Shown here piece by piece: positions 53,097 to 64,000 of a stretch of DNA of 64,000 nt. Where the stretch lies: the NCBI GenBank assembly GCA_033030425.1, contig JAUFSD010000004.1:124001-188000 (forward strand), read 5' to 3'. Under the pieces are notes generated by a model. That model worked only from the letters and a program-made list of their open reading frames with translations. It was not told where the DNA came from and made no database searches. A program made the translations under genes and the position numbers. How positions within the stretch are numbered: the stretch's first letter is position 1; every line of letters starts with the position of its first letter. The stretch is from Verpa conica (lineage: Eukaryota > Ascomycota > Pezizomycetes > Pezizales > Morchellaceae).

Positions 53097-56000
53097 GGCT
53101 AAGAGTAAACTGTAGGACAGATATAACTAAAGAACAAACTTGATTGATACCTAAAGAAAGACGCAGGAGAAGCCTGCTTATATAGTTACAAATCCGCTAA
53201 CATAGAAAACATTCCGTAATCCCAATACAAAGTAAAAGCCAATCCGTTCCCATACAATTCTTCCGATGTTCGGATAGAATTTCCTTCCGTCGGTTATACT
53301 ATTCCCCCGCTTGGTTACCCTACCGGACCATCCGGGATTCTATTCCTCCGGTGTTGCCACACCCCGTATTCGCCACACTTAACTTCACAGAGTGTCACTC
53401 ATTCCAACACTGTTTCGGACTGAAGAACGTAGCCGGGGGAGTCAAGCGCCCATAACATAGTATCGTACATGGCGGCGGCGGTGACGAATATAATAAAGAG
53501 GAGGAGCAGACCTCTCCCTCGCCGCGCTCCTTTGCTCGGGGGCGAAGACGAAAAGTATCTTTTGTAAAATTGGCTCGACGAACATCAGGTACGATGTAAA
53601 GGTACTCCGTCGAAAGGCAATGAATGAGAATATCTTGTACAATGCGAAATTGAATAGAAAGGCAGCCGCGCGGAAGAGAATCGACTTGTACGCATTCTGA
53701 CCGACTGCGATTCTTGATTCAGTGAAATTGGGAGTGGGTCCATAATGGACTAGCTGTTCTAGTTAGTATCTTGTCTACATATAGAAAATAAATTAATATA
53801 CCTAGGCAATACCAGTAGCTGAGGGCGAAGAAACCAAGAAGGACGGGTCTCTGCCGCCTGTTATGGTAGACAACAGACTAAAATATGCTTTTATGGAGTA
53901 AAGAAGAGGAGGAAAGGTAGGGTAGAAAGCGGGGACCATTCCATCATTTAGAGGTCAGAAAGTTTCAAATCGTTGGTATCCCTACAGGTCACCACCCCTA
54001 TAACATGTAGCGATGTTACCCAGGCTGCAGGTATAGACTAGCCTCACCTTGATATATACTACTCCGTTAATGCGAATCTATGAAATTGGCTTTCACCGCC
54101 AGTACTGTACATGTACAGCCCATGTTGGTGATGTTGCATGTATCGTTCAATCGGGGGTACCGAGGGGGCTCACCTTAGCAGGAGCCAATGGAGACATGCG
54201 TACCCCGCGAAAGCAAAAGCACACTGTATTTTTGTCTCTGGATTAGCACGGGCTATCAACTGCACCCTGAGATGTCTAGGTCTCGGTGCTATATACAGCG
54301 GGTGCAGAAGAGATATATGCTCGATAAGCGGCTGAAATTACAGACCCTTCAAAATCAACCGCCGATGATCTACTAGAAACCTCCTACAAGAAGATGTTCA
54401 TACATTCAATTAGCCAGCGCCTGGGCTTGTGCCTGTAGCCGCAAACCCACCTGTACGACATACTGGGCGGTGTCTCATCGAACAGTTGATTCGTCCAAAG
54501 AAGGGATCTCCCGCGTGTGTATTAGCCATACAGGCCATTTTAGCTCGCATAAAACATCTCGGTAAATCATAGGTATTATTAGAGAGAAGAATCGGTGGCA
54601 CAGGGTTCCTGGCGCCAAGGGTGCACTAGATCTACCGCTGCTGGGTGTTTCAGCAGTTTTTGCAAGACCTCCTTTAATTCTCTATTCGCGTACTTCTGCA
54701 TCGTACTAACGAGCAATTGGAATATTGAGGGAATAAAAATGTCTAGGTGCGCCGGAAGGATAGATAAGATCCCCGGAGCAGCGCATATCGCGATAAATTA
54801 ACGCATTAACGCCCTATGTCGAATCGCGAGTGGACGTCGAATGCCCCGATCCAGCAGCCCCACGGCACAGGTAAACACCTCGATGCCACCATCATAAGGA
54901 TCCTATCAGAGAGGTACTGTCTGAAGACATTTCTAATGCATAACGCCCTTTATGATACAATACTCAGTAACCTATTTTATTTTTCTCTTGCGTTTGTTTC
55001 TAGCTACCTGTGTTGTTGGTCGAGCAAGGCTCTGGAGGAGAATGTCATAGGAGGCGTTGTTTTTGTTTTTGTTTTTGATGCAAATACTGATGGACAGGGT
55101 CCTAATCTAGGCAGTGAGAAAAGAAAGGGAATACACTGCTGTGGCCTGGTACCTTATGCCTTATGCAGTATTACATAATACAAGACTACTCCCGTTCCGT
55201 CAAATACGGGGATTATTAGGAACCCTAATCCTGTCCATAAGGTAATGTGTATTATAGCATGTAACACATCCCAAGGCTGGTTAAACCTTATACCTATATA
55301 GATTTGCTCCATCGGGTACTTGATCTATTATACATTCTCTGGTTCTGCATCTGTCTCTGTCTTCAGGATTAGATCTCAGGCACCTAGCCCCATATAGTAT
55401 TTCAATACAGACCAAGCCAAGCCAAGCCTACAATAATGGCATTCATATAGCTTGATTCGTTGGGAGTATTGTAGGCTGTCTCGTGTCCCATTTCCTGCAG
55501 AATAACCAATCAAAGGCGTTATGAAATGTGGATGATGTTTTTTGACATGCAGGTCACGGAGCTATTTATCTAAGCTACTAGCCACATCGACCAGCGCTGT
55601 GCCACAGTATCCCTAATTAACGTAATAAGGGTGTACTGATTGAATGGGGTGCTTTTCTTTAGCTCAGTACTTCGCCGCTCGGCTATACTACCTAGATAAC
55701 CTTACCTATATACGTCTCTGATAGGTTTATCTAGATAATCGGATATCCCTCTAGCTCATTGAGGCACAGGATGCAAGGTATACGATGATGCTAAGTAGTT
55801 TATCAACTACCCACGACGGGGTCAGTATCTCAAGACACAAATGAAGAAATTCACGACATAATGACAGCCTGAAACGATAGCTAAATTATTTATACCAGAA
55901 AAAAAGCGACCGTCTACACACTGTGTTAGACTTCGCGACCGAAAACCTCTCCGAATTACTCGATGGTATTATAGAGATCTTCAAAGTACTTTGGACAATT

Positions 56001-56154
56001 TTCAATAGATATACAGTAAAGTCAGCAGATAGTGCAATCCGTCAACAGGGGAGGCATTCCCTATTGGGATTCCAAGCAACTAGTTTTGAGAGTCTAACTC
56101 AAAGTACTAAAGCCTATAAAGCAGCGCTGGCATTAACTATATCTATTACGACAA
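53097..56154. other. 3-kb intergenic region, nothing firmly recognised
   Basis: A 120-codon frame at 54816-55178 contains one hydrophobic stretch (LFYFSLAFVSSYLCC) but resembles no family. Other open frames are shorter. Right up to 56154 the sequence is AT-rich and without repeats that I can pair. Confidence 0.4.
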
Positions 56155-56407
56155 TGTTTTTAAAGCGAGTCTCGCACGGATAGAATAAGTGCACTTGTAT
56201 ACGATTGTATATTCATGGAATGGAGAAATAGTATCTCGGCGTGGGTGGATTTGTATGGGTAGTATCTCGGCGTGGGTCGCGATAGTATGAAGAGAGTTGT
56301 GGGTATATAGGCAGTCAGTAGTTCACTAAATTCCTCACCAATCTACATTAGTTATTCTCACACTAGTTTATCCTATTTCCTCTACGGCTTTAGTACCTAC
56401 TTTATCA
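56155..56407 (+). repeat. Diverged LTR related to the solo LTR at 14286
   Basis: Begins TGTTTTTAAAG, includes AGTCTCGCAC, a TATA box in GGGTATATAGGC and TACATTAGTTATTCTCACAC, and ends TTTATCA, all as in the 14286 copy. No matching target duplication is visible, so it may be an old 5' LTR with remains of an element downstream, or a decayed solo LTR. Confidence 0.68.
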
Positions 56408-56489
56408 ACCCAACCCTGAGAAGATATAATAAACATTAACTATTTAAGTTAAGCTAACGATTTCTGGGTGTTATAGCTCTAGAACCGGG

Positions 56490-56906
56490 ATGACTGAACA
56501 AACCCCTCTCCGGATGACTAGCGTTAAAACTCAACCTCGAGAGGTGGGATCATTGTGTCAACAAATCAAAGACCATGGGCCAGAAACGTCCTTACATAAT
56601 GTTACTACTAGTAACAGCACCTCTTCACCATTGGCTCGGGTAGCCACCAATCGTAGCAGTGATAGTAATTGTACTGTTAACTCATCGTACAGCGCTTCGT
56701 TTATTAACTATTGTAATAGGGTTATGTCATCCCTTGATGAAATAACTACCGAAGAACCATCCCTTGATACAATGGCTGCCAAGGAGTTAGTAGCTATAAA
56801 CGACGTAGGCAAACAGGATCAGACTAGAATGGCACAACCACGCATGAGTGTGCCCTGGGATGGGTTTGGGTATCTTAGCAGAAGTAGGGTGGCCACAGAT
56901 ATGTAA
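56490..56906 (+). CDS. Hypothetical Ser/Thr-rich ORF
   Basis: The 138-residue open frame is Ser-, Thr- and Asn-rich in the middle and has no recognised domain. It begins about 80 bases after an LTR-like sequence and ends 43 bases before the next open frame, which is in another frame. It could be an exon of one gene with 56950-57537, though no splice pair that avoids stops was found, or Gag-like debris of the LTR element. Evidence is limited to the open frame. Confidence 0.35.
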   Translation: MTEQTPLRMTSVKTQPREVGSLCQQIKDHGPETSLHNVTTSNSTSSPLARVATNRSSDSNCTVNSSYSASFINYCNRVMSSLDEITTEEPSLDTMAAKELVAINDVGKQDQTRMAQPRMSVPWDGFGYLSRSRVATDM

Positions 56907-56949
56907 TATTCCATAATCACTGAATTCCAGTAGGGGAGATAGTTAATAT

Positions 56950-57537
56950 ATGAATAACCCGCGCATTAGTCTTGGCTGCTTAATCCCCAATATCAACGAC
57001 ATCTACAATAACGCACACCACCAATCCCCATACCACTTAGGTAGTAGAGAGATCACCCACCGTTATGGAAGTACCGAGGGGTTAGCTAAGAGCTCAGTTC
57101 AATCTTTCCTATCTGGTGTGGTCGGAATCCCCTGTAACGGCATCTCTAACGCAATTGCTCCCGCCGTGGATTCATATTTTCTTCATAACGCGGGAACTTG
57201 GTTCAAAGAGATACGCGATAAGCCTCACACACGTAAATGGCTTGAAGAGGCGATCGACGGTGAACAGGGTCCTTACATGGTCATCGGAATCTCTATTCGT
57301 CATGGTTCCGGAGTTGCTGGAATAGACAGCCTTGATCCCAAAATATTCACAGAGTCCCTACTTACCAGGCTTGTAGCCACCAGTACCGCTATAAGTGTTG
57401 GGGTTAGTGCCCCCCAGGAAACCACCTATAGCAGGCAGATCATCACTATATTTTACACCAGAGTCAGCTACAAAGTGTCTTTTAGCTTGAAGATTGTTCC
57501 ATTCCTCGGGGAAAAAGTCCAATTGAAGCGCTTGTGA
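56950..57537 (+). CDS. Hypothetical protein of 195 residues
   Basis: The frame opens at ATG 56950 directly after an in-frame TAA. An N-terminal LGCLIPN phrase is followed by a Ser-rich helix and then GTWFKEIRDKPHTRKWLEEA and GPYMVIGISIRHG. The last block pairs a short helix ending in KWLEEA with a hydrophobic strand. I have seen this layout in fungal and bacterial proteins of unknown function, but cannot name the family. No membrane segment or signal peptide. The C-terminus after 57480 is basic. I treat it as a probable gene because the block is ordered and conserved in type. Confidence 0.5.
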   Translation: MNNPRISLGCLIPNINDIYNNAHHQSPYHLGSREITHRYGSTEGLAKSSVQSFLSGVVGIPCNGISNAIAPAVDSYFLHNAGTWFKEIRDKPHTRKWLEEAIDGEQGPYMVIGISIRHGSGVAGIDSLDPKIFTESLLTRLVATSTAISVGVSAPQETTYSRQIITIFYTRVSYKVSFSLKIVPFLGEKVQLKRL

Positions 57538-58844
57538 TTTAGTTGAGGTGGCGGCGATGGCGGTCTATGGGGGGCTATAAGGAAGGGGAGAGTGGAGACT
57601 TAGTCGTCGAGTATGTAAGCTAGGAATCAGTTTCTCGTATTCGCTAAGTCCATCTTTATCTTATATTTCTCGTTATATTAGTTTTACACTGTGGGGACCA
57701 AGGTGTTTATTTTACTTTAAGTTGTATTCTTATTTTGTTCTCTTCACCTTTTACTGGTGTGTTTATACGCTAGCGCAGCTGGAGTTTCTTTTGAAGAGGC
57801 AAGAACCACGATATTACCTTAACTTATACTTGTTCAATGTACATAGTATAATGAGGAATTGATAGAGGAATCTTTCCGGCCCGCGGAAGCTTAACCAAAG
57901 TAACCACGAGGTAATCTTTAATAATATTTAAGAGCCCCTGTCCTGTTACTAATATCCCTGTACAAGTACTATGAGATTAGATTGATTATACGATTAGATT
58001 AAGCGACATATCTAATCTGATAAAGCTGTCAACCGAGTTCGACCAGCCCCACACACAAACATTCACCCCTGCGCCGAGCAGGGTTTTAATAACAATCTAT
58101 AGGCCTAATCTAGTAACCCGTTGTTAAATATACTACAGCCGTTGAGACGAGAATACATGTATTACAGCTAAGATCACCCCCACACCAGTACAACTAAGCC
58201 AAGGGGGGGAGATATACAGTATATGGACTAGCCACAGCACTACTTGGGTGGGTTGCAGATATCACCTCTATTCAGACAGCCGGCTGCCTCTGTGTAGTGC
58301 CACGGCATGTGAAGTACCCCTTCCGCCCGTGGGAGTAGTCACATCAAAGCACAGAGATCGCAGAACATGAGAGCGTATCAGGAGATTCCGTAGTTGCACA
58401 AGCCACGGCACTGACAAGCTACGCGAGTAAAGCGACATATAATATGGCATTTGATGAACTGGCTATCTGAACCAACTACTGCTATCTACGGCTAACTAAG
58501 GTTGATCTAGAGGCGGGCCAGAGTGGTCTAGATGTCTATCACCAATCGTTGGTGAACATCAAGGGTTCCCCTTAGTAGCTAGCGACGGAGTTAATCCCTG
58601 GCGGACAGCGGATGCACTGCACGGCCAAAGCCAACTTTTCTGAAATCACTTTATACATCTTCTGTGCCGCCTGCCAGCATTCTCTTGCGTAAAAGGTTTA
58701 AGAAAATATTTCTGTACATATTTATTTCGTACCCCCTCACCATTATAATTATCCCCACCTCTCCCCCCCCACTTCCCCCCACCTCTCGTCTCTCAACTCA
58801 AAAATACATATTTCTAGCAGCTCGAGTATAAAATATCCTTGAAC
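57538..58844. other. Intergenic, upstream of the methyltransferase gene
   Basis: No gene is recognised. A pyrimidine-rich stretch (about 58728-58795) and a TATA box (GTATAAAATA near 58826) lie just before the methyltransferase start and probably form its core promoter. Confidence 0.5.
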
Positions 58845-60450
58845 ATGGCTCACAATAACAACCAAGTAATCGAAATTGACTCGGTATGTTATACTACTGG
58901 GGGTACATATATTGTTTACAAAGAGCTAACATGCATGACTCCAGACATCAGAGAATGATTCGCAATATGAGACTGGATCGTGCGCTAACCCATCTCTAAC
59001 CAACTTTTGACCTGATTCACTAACCACTTGGAGAATAGTGAGTTCTCTACTCAAAGCCTCACATCCTCCATTTACGAGTAAGTTCAACCCTTAGCACAAA
59101 TATCGTTCTCCGGTGGTACTGAAATAATTATAGCTATCGTCACGAGAACGGACGCCGGTATCATGCATACAAAGACGGGTAAGATTTCTCGGCTCCCAAT
59201 GCTTAGGAGACTCTCTAACTGACGCAATTGTAGACAATACGCATTCCCAAATGATGAGGTACTCCCCTAACTACTTATTAACAGGATTATTCGCGGCTCC
59301 GGACTAATACTAGCTTTTTCTACGCTACTAGAAAGAACAAGAAAGGTCAGTCTCTCATCTCTCCAAGTCCTATAGTAATAACTATGGCTTACAAAACTCA
59401 GACTCGACATCATCCACCACGTATATCTCTTATTGCTCCAAGACAGGCTTCACTTAGCACCACTTAAAAACCCACAGAGAATTCTTGACATTGGGACTGG
59501 CACCGGTATCTGGGCAATTGACATGGGAGAGTAAGTAGAAAAAGAGACGCCTACCACCATAGACGGAGCAAAATATATCTTACTCAAATTCCTTAATCAT
59601 TAGACGCTATCAATCTGCCCAGGTCATAGGAACCGATTTGAGCCCTATCCAACCAAGTTGGGTCCCACCAAACGTCGAGTTCCAAATCGAGGATTGTGAA
59701 TCAGATTGGACATGGAAGAAGGACTCATTTGACTTTATTCATATTCGACATTTGACGGGTGCGATAGGTGATTGGCCAGCGCTGATTAAGAGAGCGTACA
59801 CGTATACACTCCTCACCCCCCCTATGTAAACTCACTAGAACAAAGGGCTGAAGACGATTCGGTATAGGTTTTTAAAGCCGGGTGGATACGTCGAATTCGG
59901 GGAATACGAGATGGACTTGTACAGTGATGATGGCACATTCCATAAGGGTTTATACCTATGGAAATTCTACGACCTAGTCAAAAAAGCCGCTGAAAAAAAT
60001 GGTTAATCCACCCCCCACTTATTGAGCTTATATTATAGGGTAGTTATAGCTAATGCTTTAGTGTAAAAAAAAAGGGCGAGTATTCAACATTACGACAAAG
60101 TTAAAGAAGATGCTCGAAGATGCAGGATTCAAGGACATCCACTACGAGAAAATGAAGCTTCCGCTCGGCACCTGGCCAGCCGATAAGAAACAAAAGGAGA
60201 TGGGCGCTTACATACTACTCAATGCTGAAACGGCGTTTGATGCATTCGGTACAGGTTTGTTCACAAGAGAGCTGGGTATGACTCTGGAGGAAGCGAATGA
60301 AATCACCGAAGGCGCCGGTAAGGATGCTAAGAACAGGAAGATTCATTCCTATAACATACAGTGAGTTTGTGCCTTTATTGAGTACTTTTGGAACCTACAA
60401 CTAATGGTTAAAGACATCTCTTCTACGCCCAGAAGCCACTAGATGACTAG
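58845..60450 (+). CDS. LaeA-like SAM-dependent methyltransferase, eleven exons
   Basis: Proposed exons: 58845-58883, 58945-58979, 59039-59077, 59134-59178, 59234-59258, 59332-59345, 59402-59530, 59604-59801, 59868-60001, 60075-60360 and 60414-60450. They total 981 bases and 326 residues, all joined in frame. Diagnostic features run YRHENGRRYHAYKDG, then QYAFPNDE, then the SAM-binding motif ILDIGTGTGIWAIDMG, VIGTDLSPIQP, DFIHIRHL, LKPGGYVEF, MLEDAGF and PLGTWPADKKQ. This is the typical order for fungal LaeA-like/TAM-type methyltransferases, many of which influence secondary metabolism or development; substrates are unknown. Weak points are the donor of intron 2 (GTGCGC) and the acceptor of intron 9, which follows a run of nine A. 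Exon 6 is only 14 bases. Confidence 0.82.
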
Positions 60451-61122
60451 ATAGCTATGGGTACTGTTAGGTTGTTTCGTGTCTTCTGTCAATATAGCTA
60501 TATGTATACATTCGTATTGTAGGAGGGAGTAATAAAATCATATACAGAAGCGAGTGATCCACCGGGCGGTGGGGGTGAATTTGACGTAAACCGAGTTGCT
60601 TGTCTTGTCGAGTGGTGTAGTATTATTTTATACTTTTGCCCCAATTAAAGGTAATTATACATGTACATCTGCATTGTTACACCCCGTAGCTAGAGACAGT
60701 TCGAAGCAACTAAGGTCTTAAGCCCCCACAATAGATATACAATAATACTAAGATCTCAGTACATGCAGGAGTGACCAACTAAGGCGCTAAAACATTTAAT
60801 TTTAAATATACCTGATTGTAGTAAATTATGAGATGGGGGGAGAAGCCTATTCGTGGCCGGTGTACTCAGGCTTTAGAACTATATATGGTAGCTTATATAT
60901 AAGTATGCCAAGAATTGAATGCTTTACTATATGCGATAGTATCCTCACACTAGAACATATAATTATAGTTTTGAATCTAGTACCATCTCCTAAGATAGGG
61001 GGGGTTCTTTTAATTTCTGCCATAGCCTCGACTCGGATCTTGCAAAATTCTAAGTAAATAACATGTATATCCAACTAAACAGAACATAAGCCCCCATCAT
61101 CAGCGCTTCACTAGTACGCCTC
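60451..61122. other. Convergent intergenic gap, nothing recognised
   Basis: Lies between the methyltransferase and RNase stops, which face each other. Only short open frames on both strands (for example 60833-61057), without features. Confidence 0.5.
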
Positions 61123-61917
61123 TTACACGCCACCAGTTCTCAACCCTGCCGGTGATAGGGTTGGTCTCCGCTTAGGTTGTGGCTTTGCACCCGCGAGCGG
61201 AAGTGAGTCCCCCCTCTTTGGCTGAGGGCCGAGCAGGGGCCCATCATAAGGAGTGCAAGGAAAAACAGCAGTCTTTGCATGCCGAGTCTAAAGCAATAGT
61301 TAGCGATGCACCTCCAGACTTCACAAGGTGCTATTTACCAGCCCAATAAATGTCCACGGGCCTGCCCCCTGGTTTGCGTCTTTAGCACTAAAGATAACGC
61401 GAAATTCCTCTGGGGCTCTGCCAGTTTCCTGATGCCATTCTTGTTAGATTTTCCTATATTTCCCAAGGCTAGGTCGGTCAGTCACTTACATATATTGTTT
61501 TATCTGACATTATCGGAAACTCCCAGTAGCTCGTTCCCGCCGGTTGTTTTGTATACTGAATGTATTTGTTGGTGAATATATGAGGGTATCCCTTCCCTGC
61601 TGGCTGTACACCTCCCAAGGCTTGAACTCTCCTTGTTCCTTCTAGGTAGGCCTTGGAAACGTCTTCGCCGTCAAACAGGAAATTCCCTGCAACAGCCTTA
61701 GGGGCAAGCTTCTTTGGCATGAGATCGCCGCACCACACATGGCTTATGCTAAAGTAGTCAATGTAGATGTTAGTGTTCTACTCTCCTAGGTTGGGAAGGT
61801 GCTATGTAGGGGAACGTACGGGGCTCTCTTCACAATTCCGGTTGACGCTATGGGAGTTGCGGCTGTCTCCATAAGGAAAACTCCTCCAATAATGGTCAAA
61901 ATAGAGAATAGCTTCAT
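61123..61917 (-). CDS. Secreted RNase N1/T1-family ribonuclease, four exons
   Basis: Exons on the minus strand are 61917-61820, 61748-61490, 61428-61339 and 61287-61123, giving 203 residues. Introns start GTACGT, GTAAGT and GTAAAT and end TTTAG or CATCAG, with CTAAC branch-like sequences. The first 18-20 residues form a signal peptide (MKLFSILTIIGGVFLMETA). Expected catalytic positions of the RNase T1 superfamily are present: His in YPHIF, Glu in YWEFPI, Arg in FRVIF, and His in LTRHAK, the last supplied by exon 4. These enzymes cut RNA after G and are secreted. The superfamily also contains fungal ribotoxins, but no specific ribotoxin feature was identified here. After the domain comes a basic, Pro-rich tail of about 45 residues, absent from typical family members. 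A TATA-like TATATAAATAAG near 62118-62131 may be its promoter. Confidence 0.78.
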
Positions 61918-64000
61918 CGTAGCGGTTTAGCTGTGAGAGATTTTGGTTTAAAGGAATGTAAATAGATAAATTGAAGCGTGGGGTAAAGAGCGAAATATTA
62001 TTGCCAGAACCAGCTGAACAAGGTAGATTTTATTGTAATGAGAGACTGAAAGAGAAGGTAAGAGTTACAGTGGAGTAGTGAGCGCTGCTGAAGAGAAGAA
62101 ATCAGTGGAGAGCCACTCTTATTTATATACTTATCGCTGAGGAATTCGCCCAATAGTAAATTTTGCTATACGATAAATCTAATTGTAGAATATTCGATAT
62201 CAGCTGTTACCGTAGGAAACGATCGATAGAAAATAGAGATACGGTGGGATACATGCAGCTAGGGGTACCTTGACAAAGCCGATGAAAAATAATAAGATAC
62301 ACTCAGAAGCTCTTAGCTAAGATACACACCACTATGGCGACTTTCTTTAGAGGTATAAATCATTATTTATTATCAGGGGGCATAGATAACCGCCCGCTCA
62401 TGAGAACCAGGAACCCCGCATTAACATAATACCTCCCCCCCCCAGTATATAAATTAATAGCAAAAAGATTAATACTCAGTTCTCTCTACATTTCAGTCTC
62501 CAGTTCTTATTAATTGTTGGTGTAATACCTATTTGGGGTTGGAATTTGGTATGGCTGTCATTGGCAGACGGTTATTTTTATCCCCAACAATAGCTATTAT
62601 ACGGTAATAAATTTAATGGTATGTTGAGGGAGAATGCACAGCCCACATATATTGTGAGATCACAACATGTAGTCGGAAACATTCTCCACTCTTCTAAAGT
62701 ACTAATACACAGTAAAATTATTGCTACTTCATGTATCTATATTGCTTATTATAATAGTTATAGGTTTTCTTTATCCTATTGTGTGTTTGCGCTATGCTAT
62801 ATCAGCCGGTATACCGCCGCGGCTAAATTATAAAGAATAAGCATTATTATAACCCCTGGTTCCTCTCCGGTGGCAATTATTACAAAGGTTAATTAACCAG
62901 CAGTTTATGTAATGTAGGTGCATTTGAGATATGCTGACGAAACTGCCATTTGGACAATAATCCCCTCCATAACCTTTGTTACACAATTATCAAGGATTTT
63001 ATTTAGTATTCCAAGGTGGGCTTAGCAGTATCTTGTAGTCCGGTAAAATTTGCCCCTCTTTATCATGGCAGTAGAACCCTTCTAGAGGACAGGGAGAAGC
63101 ATTTGCCGAAGTATGGGGTAAGATGCATTGGTAACCGCAGTATATGCACTTATACTACGTCACGTGTCGCCCGCATGCCCACATAACGCTCAAATTTGCC
63201 GCCCAGAATTAAGCCCTAGGCTATATTCTCCAAAAAAAGAAGTATTCACTTTAAGTATAAGATATAACAAATAAATATAAATGCTATTGTAATGGTCTTA
63301 TTATAAAAATTCATATTCGCATATATAATCACAAGCAGCGTATTTTAGGGAACCTTCCGCACGTAGATCTTTACGAATTATCCTACGACAGTTGAATACT
63401 AGGATCTATAAAACTGGGAAATTACTACTACGTCAATGATAGCATCTTCTACTTCTCCTAGCCAATTAAACAAACGTTGACCAGAGTGTTTGGCCGATAT
63501 TCCACCCTACAGAGATAAAGACCACGCATGGCACCCAAATCCGGGTACTTTGCAGCATACTAAGCAACGAGGATGGCTATATATAGAAGTCGAAATGTTT
63601 AAACATAAAGAATTAAGTATATTGCAAGCCTTGAAGATTTTTTCTTCTTTGTGCTTTTTGGGTTGGGGATTACAGGTATGGTTGCAATCCCGATTCGATG
63701 ACTCAATTACGCCCCACGTAACCTAGCCAGACCTATTTTGAAAGCACTTTTCCCAGCTCCGTCCATCCCTATCTTTCCATTTTGTATTCAAGTTCCTCTT
63801 GGAGAGTATTATTTACCACTAAACTCGCTATTAGCTCCCCTTTACATTACAGTAGCGCTGATGAGTAGATATTTCTTACCTCTATAACAGCTGGGTTTTG
63901 AACTCACTACACCCACCCCTAAATATAAGGCTCGTTAGCTATACTTGACTGATAATAGTGTTAATTGAGCCCTTTATCGTCATACCTATCTCCCCGAACT
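61918..64000. other. RNase promoter region, then gene-free AT-rich sequence
   Basis: The first 200 bases hold the probable RNase promoter. From 62150 to the window end only short open frames occur (for example 63490-63726) and none resembles a known protein. No repeats or RNA genes were recognised. Confidence 0.45.

Noticed and set aside
1..64000. tRNA, rRNA genes and CRISPR arrays
   Set aside because: No cloverleaf with matching internal promoter boxes, no rRNA-like sequence and no regularly spaced short direct repeats were seen. The tRNA-like match at 11281 is a primer-binding site.

Overview
The window looks like a transposon-rich, gene-poor stretch of a filamentous ascomycete genome. Supported host genes have short introns (about 50-75 bp, GT...CTAAC/CTAAT...AG). 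The gene set is fungal: HeLo-NACHT-ankyrin NLR, hydrophobin, LaeA-like methyltransferase, ISG12-like protein, RNase N1/T1-like enzyme. Two H-type lectin genes, large noncoding gaps and intact retroelements would suit a Pezizomycete (truffle or cup-fungus relative). That placement is inference.

Layout. 1-11505 is a nest of retroelements. A Ty1/copia element on the minus strand (its other end lies left of the window) was split by a full-length Ty3/gypsy chromovirus (1887-9321, target duplication TGAGT). The Ty3 gag gene was then split by a 1.6 kb solo LTR (3063-4677, target duplication GTCCG). 12087-19444 holds host genes: a BTB plus triple H-type lectin protein, a UvrD-like helicase fused to a RecB-type nuclease, a DCG1-type racemase and a three-exon hydrophobin. 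A solo LTR lies among them. 19750-20730 holds foldback repeats. 21127-26237 is a full-length LINE on the minus strand with both ORFs open. 26300-29135 has two diverged copies of one repeat, one upstream of a small unknown gene and one directly upstream of a SET-domain gene. 32126-36983 holds the NLR and a five-exon cysteine-rich secreted protein. 41856-46647 holds an ISG12/IFI6-like gene, inverted-repeat elements and a multi-spanning membrane protein. 49468-50690 is a second triple H-type lectin, here on a coiled coil. 52700-57540 holds weakly supported small ORFs and an old LTR. 58845-61917 holds an eleven-exon LaeA-like methyltransferase and, facing it, a four-exon secreted RNase. The final 2 kb shows nothing.

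Functionally the host genes are a mixture of surface or secreted proteins (hydrophobin, Cys-rich protein, RNase), self/non-self recognition or cell-death candidates (NLR, ISG12-like protein, lectins) and nuclear or regulatory enzymes (helicase-nuclease, SET protein, LaeA-like methyltransferase). No operon or biosynthetic cluster is evident. Exon structures were read by eye from splice signals, frame and family resemblance; none has been tested against transcripts. No tRNA, rRNA or CRISPR array was recognised.
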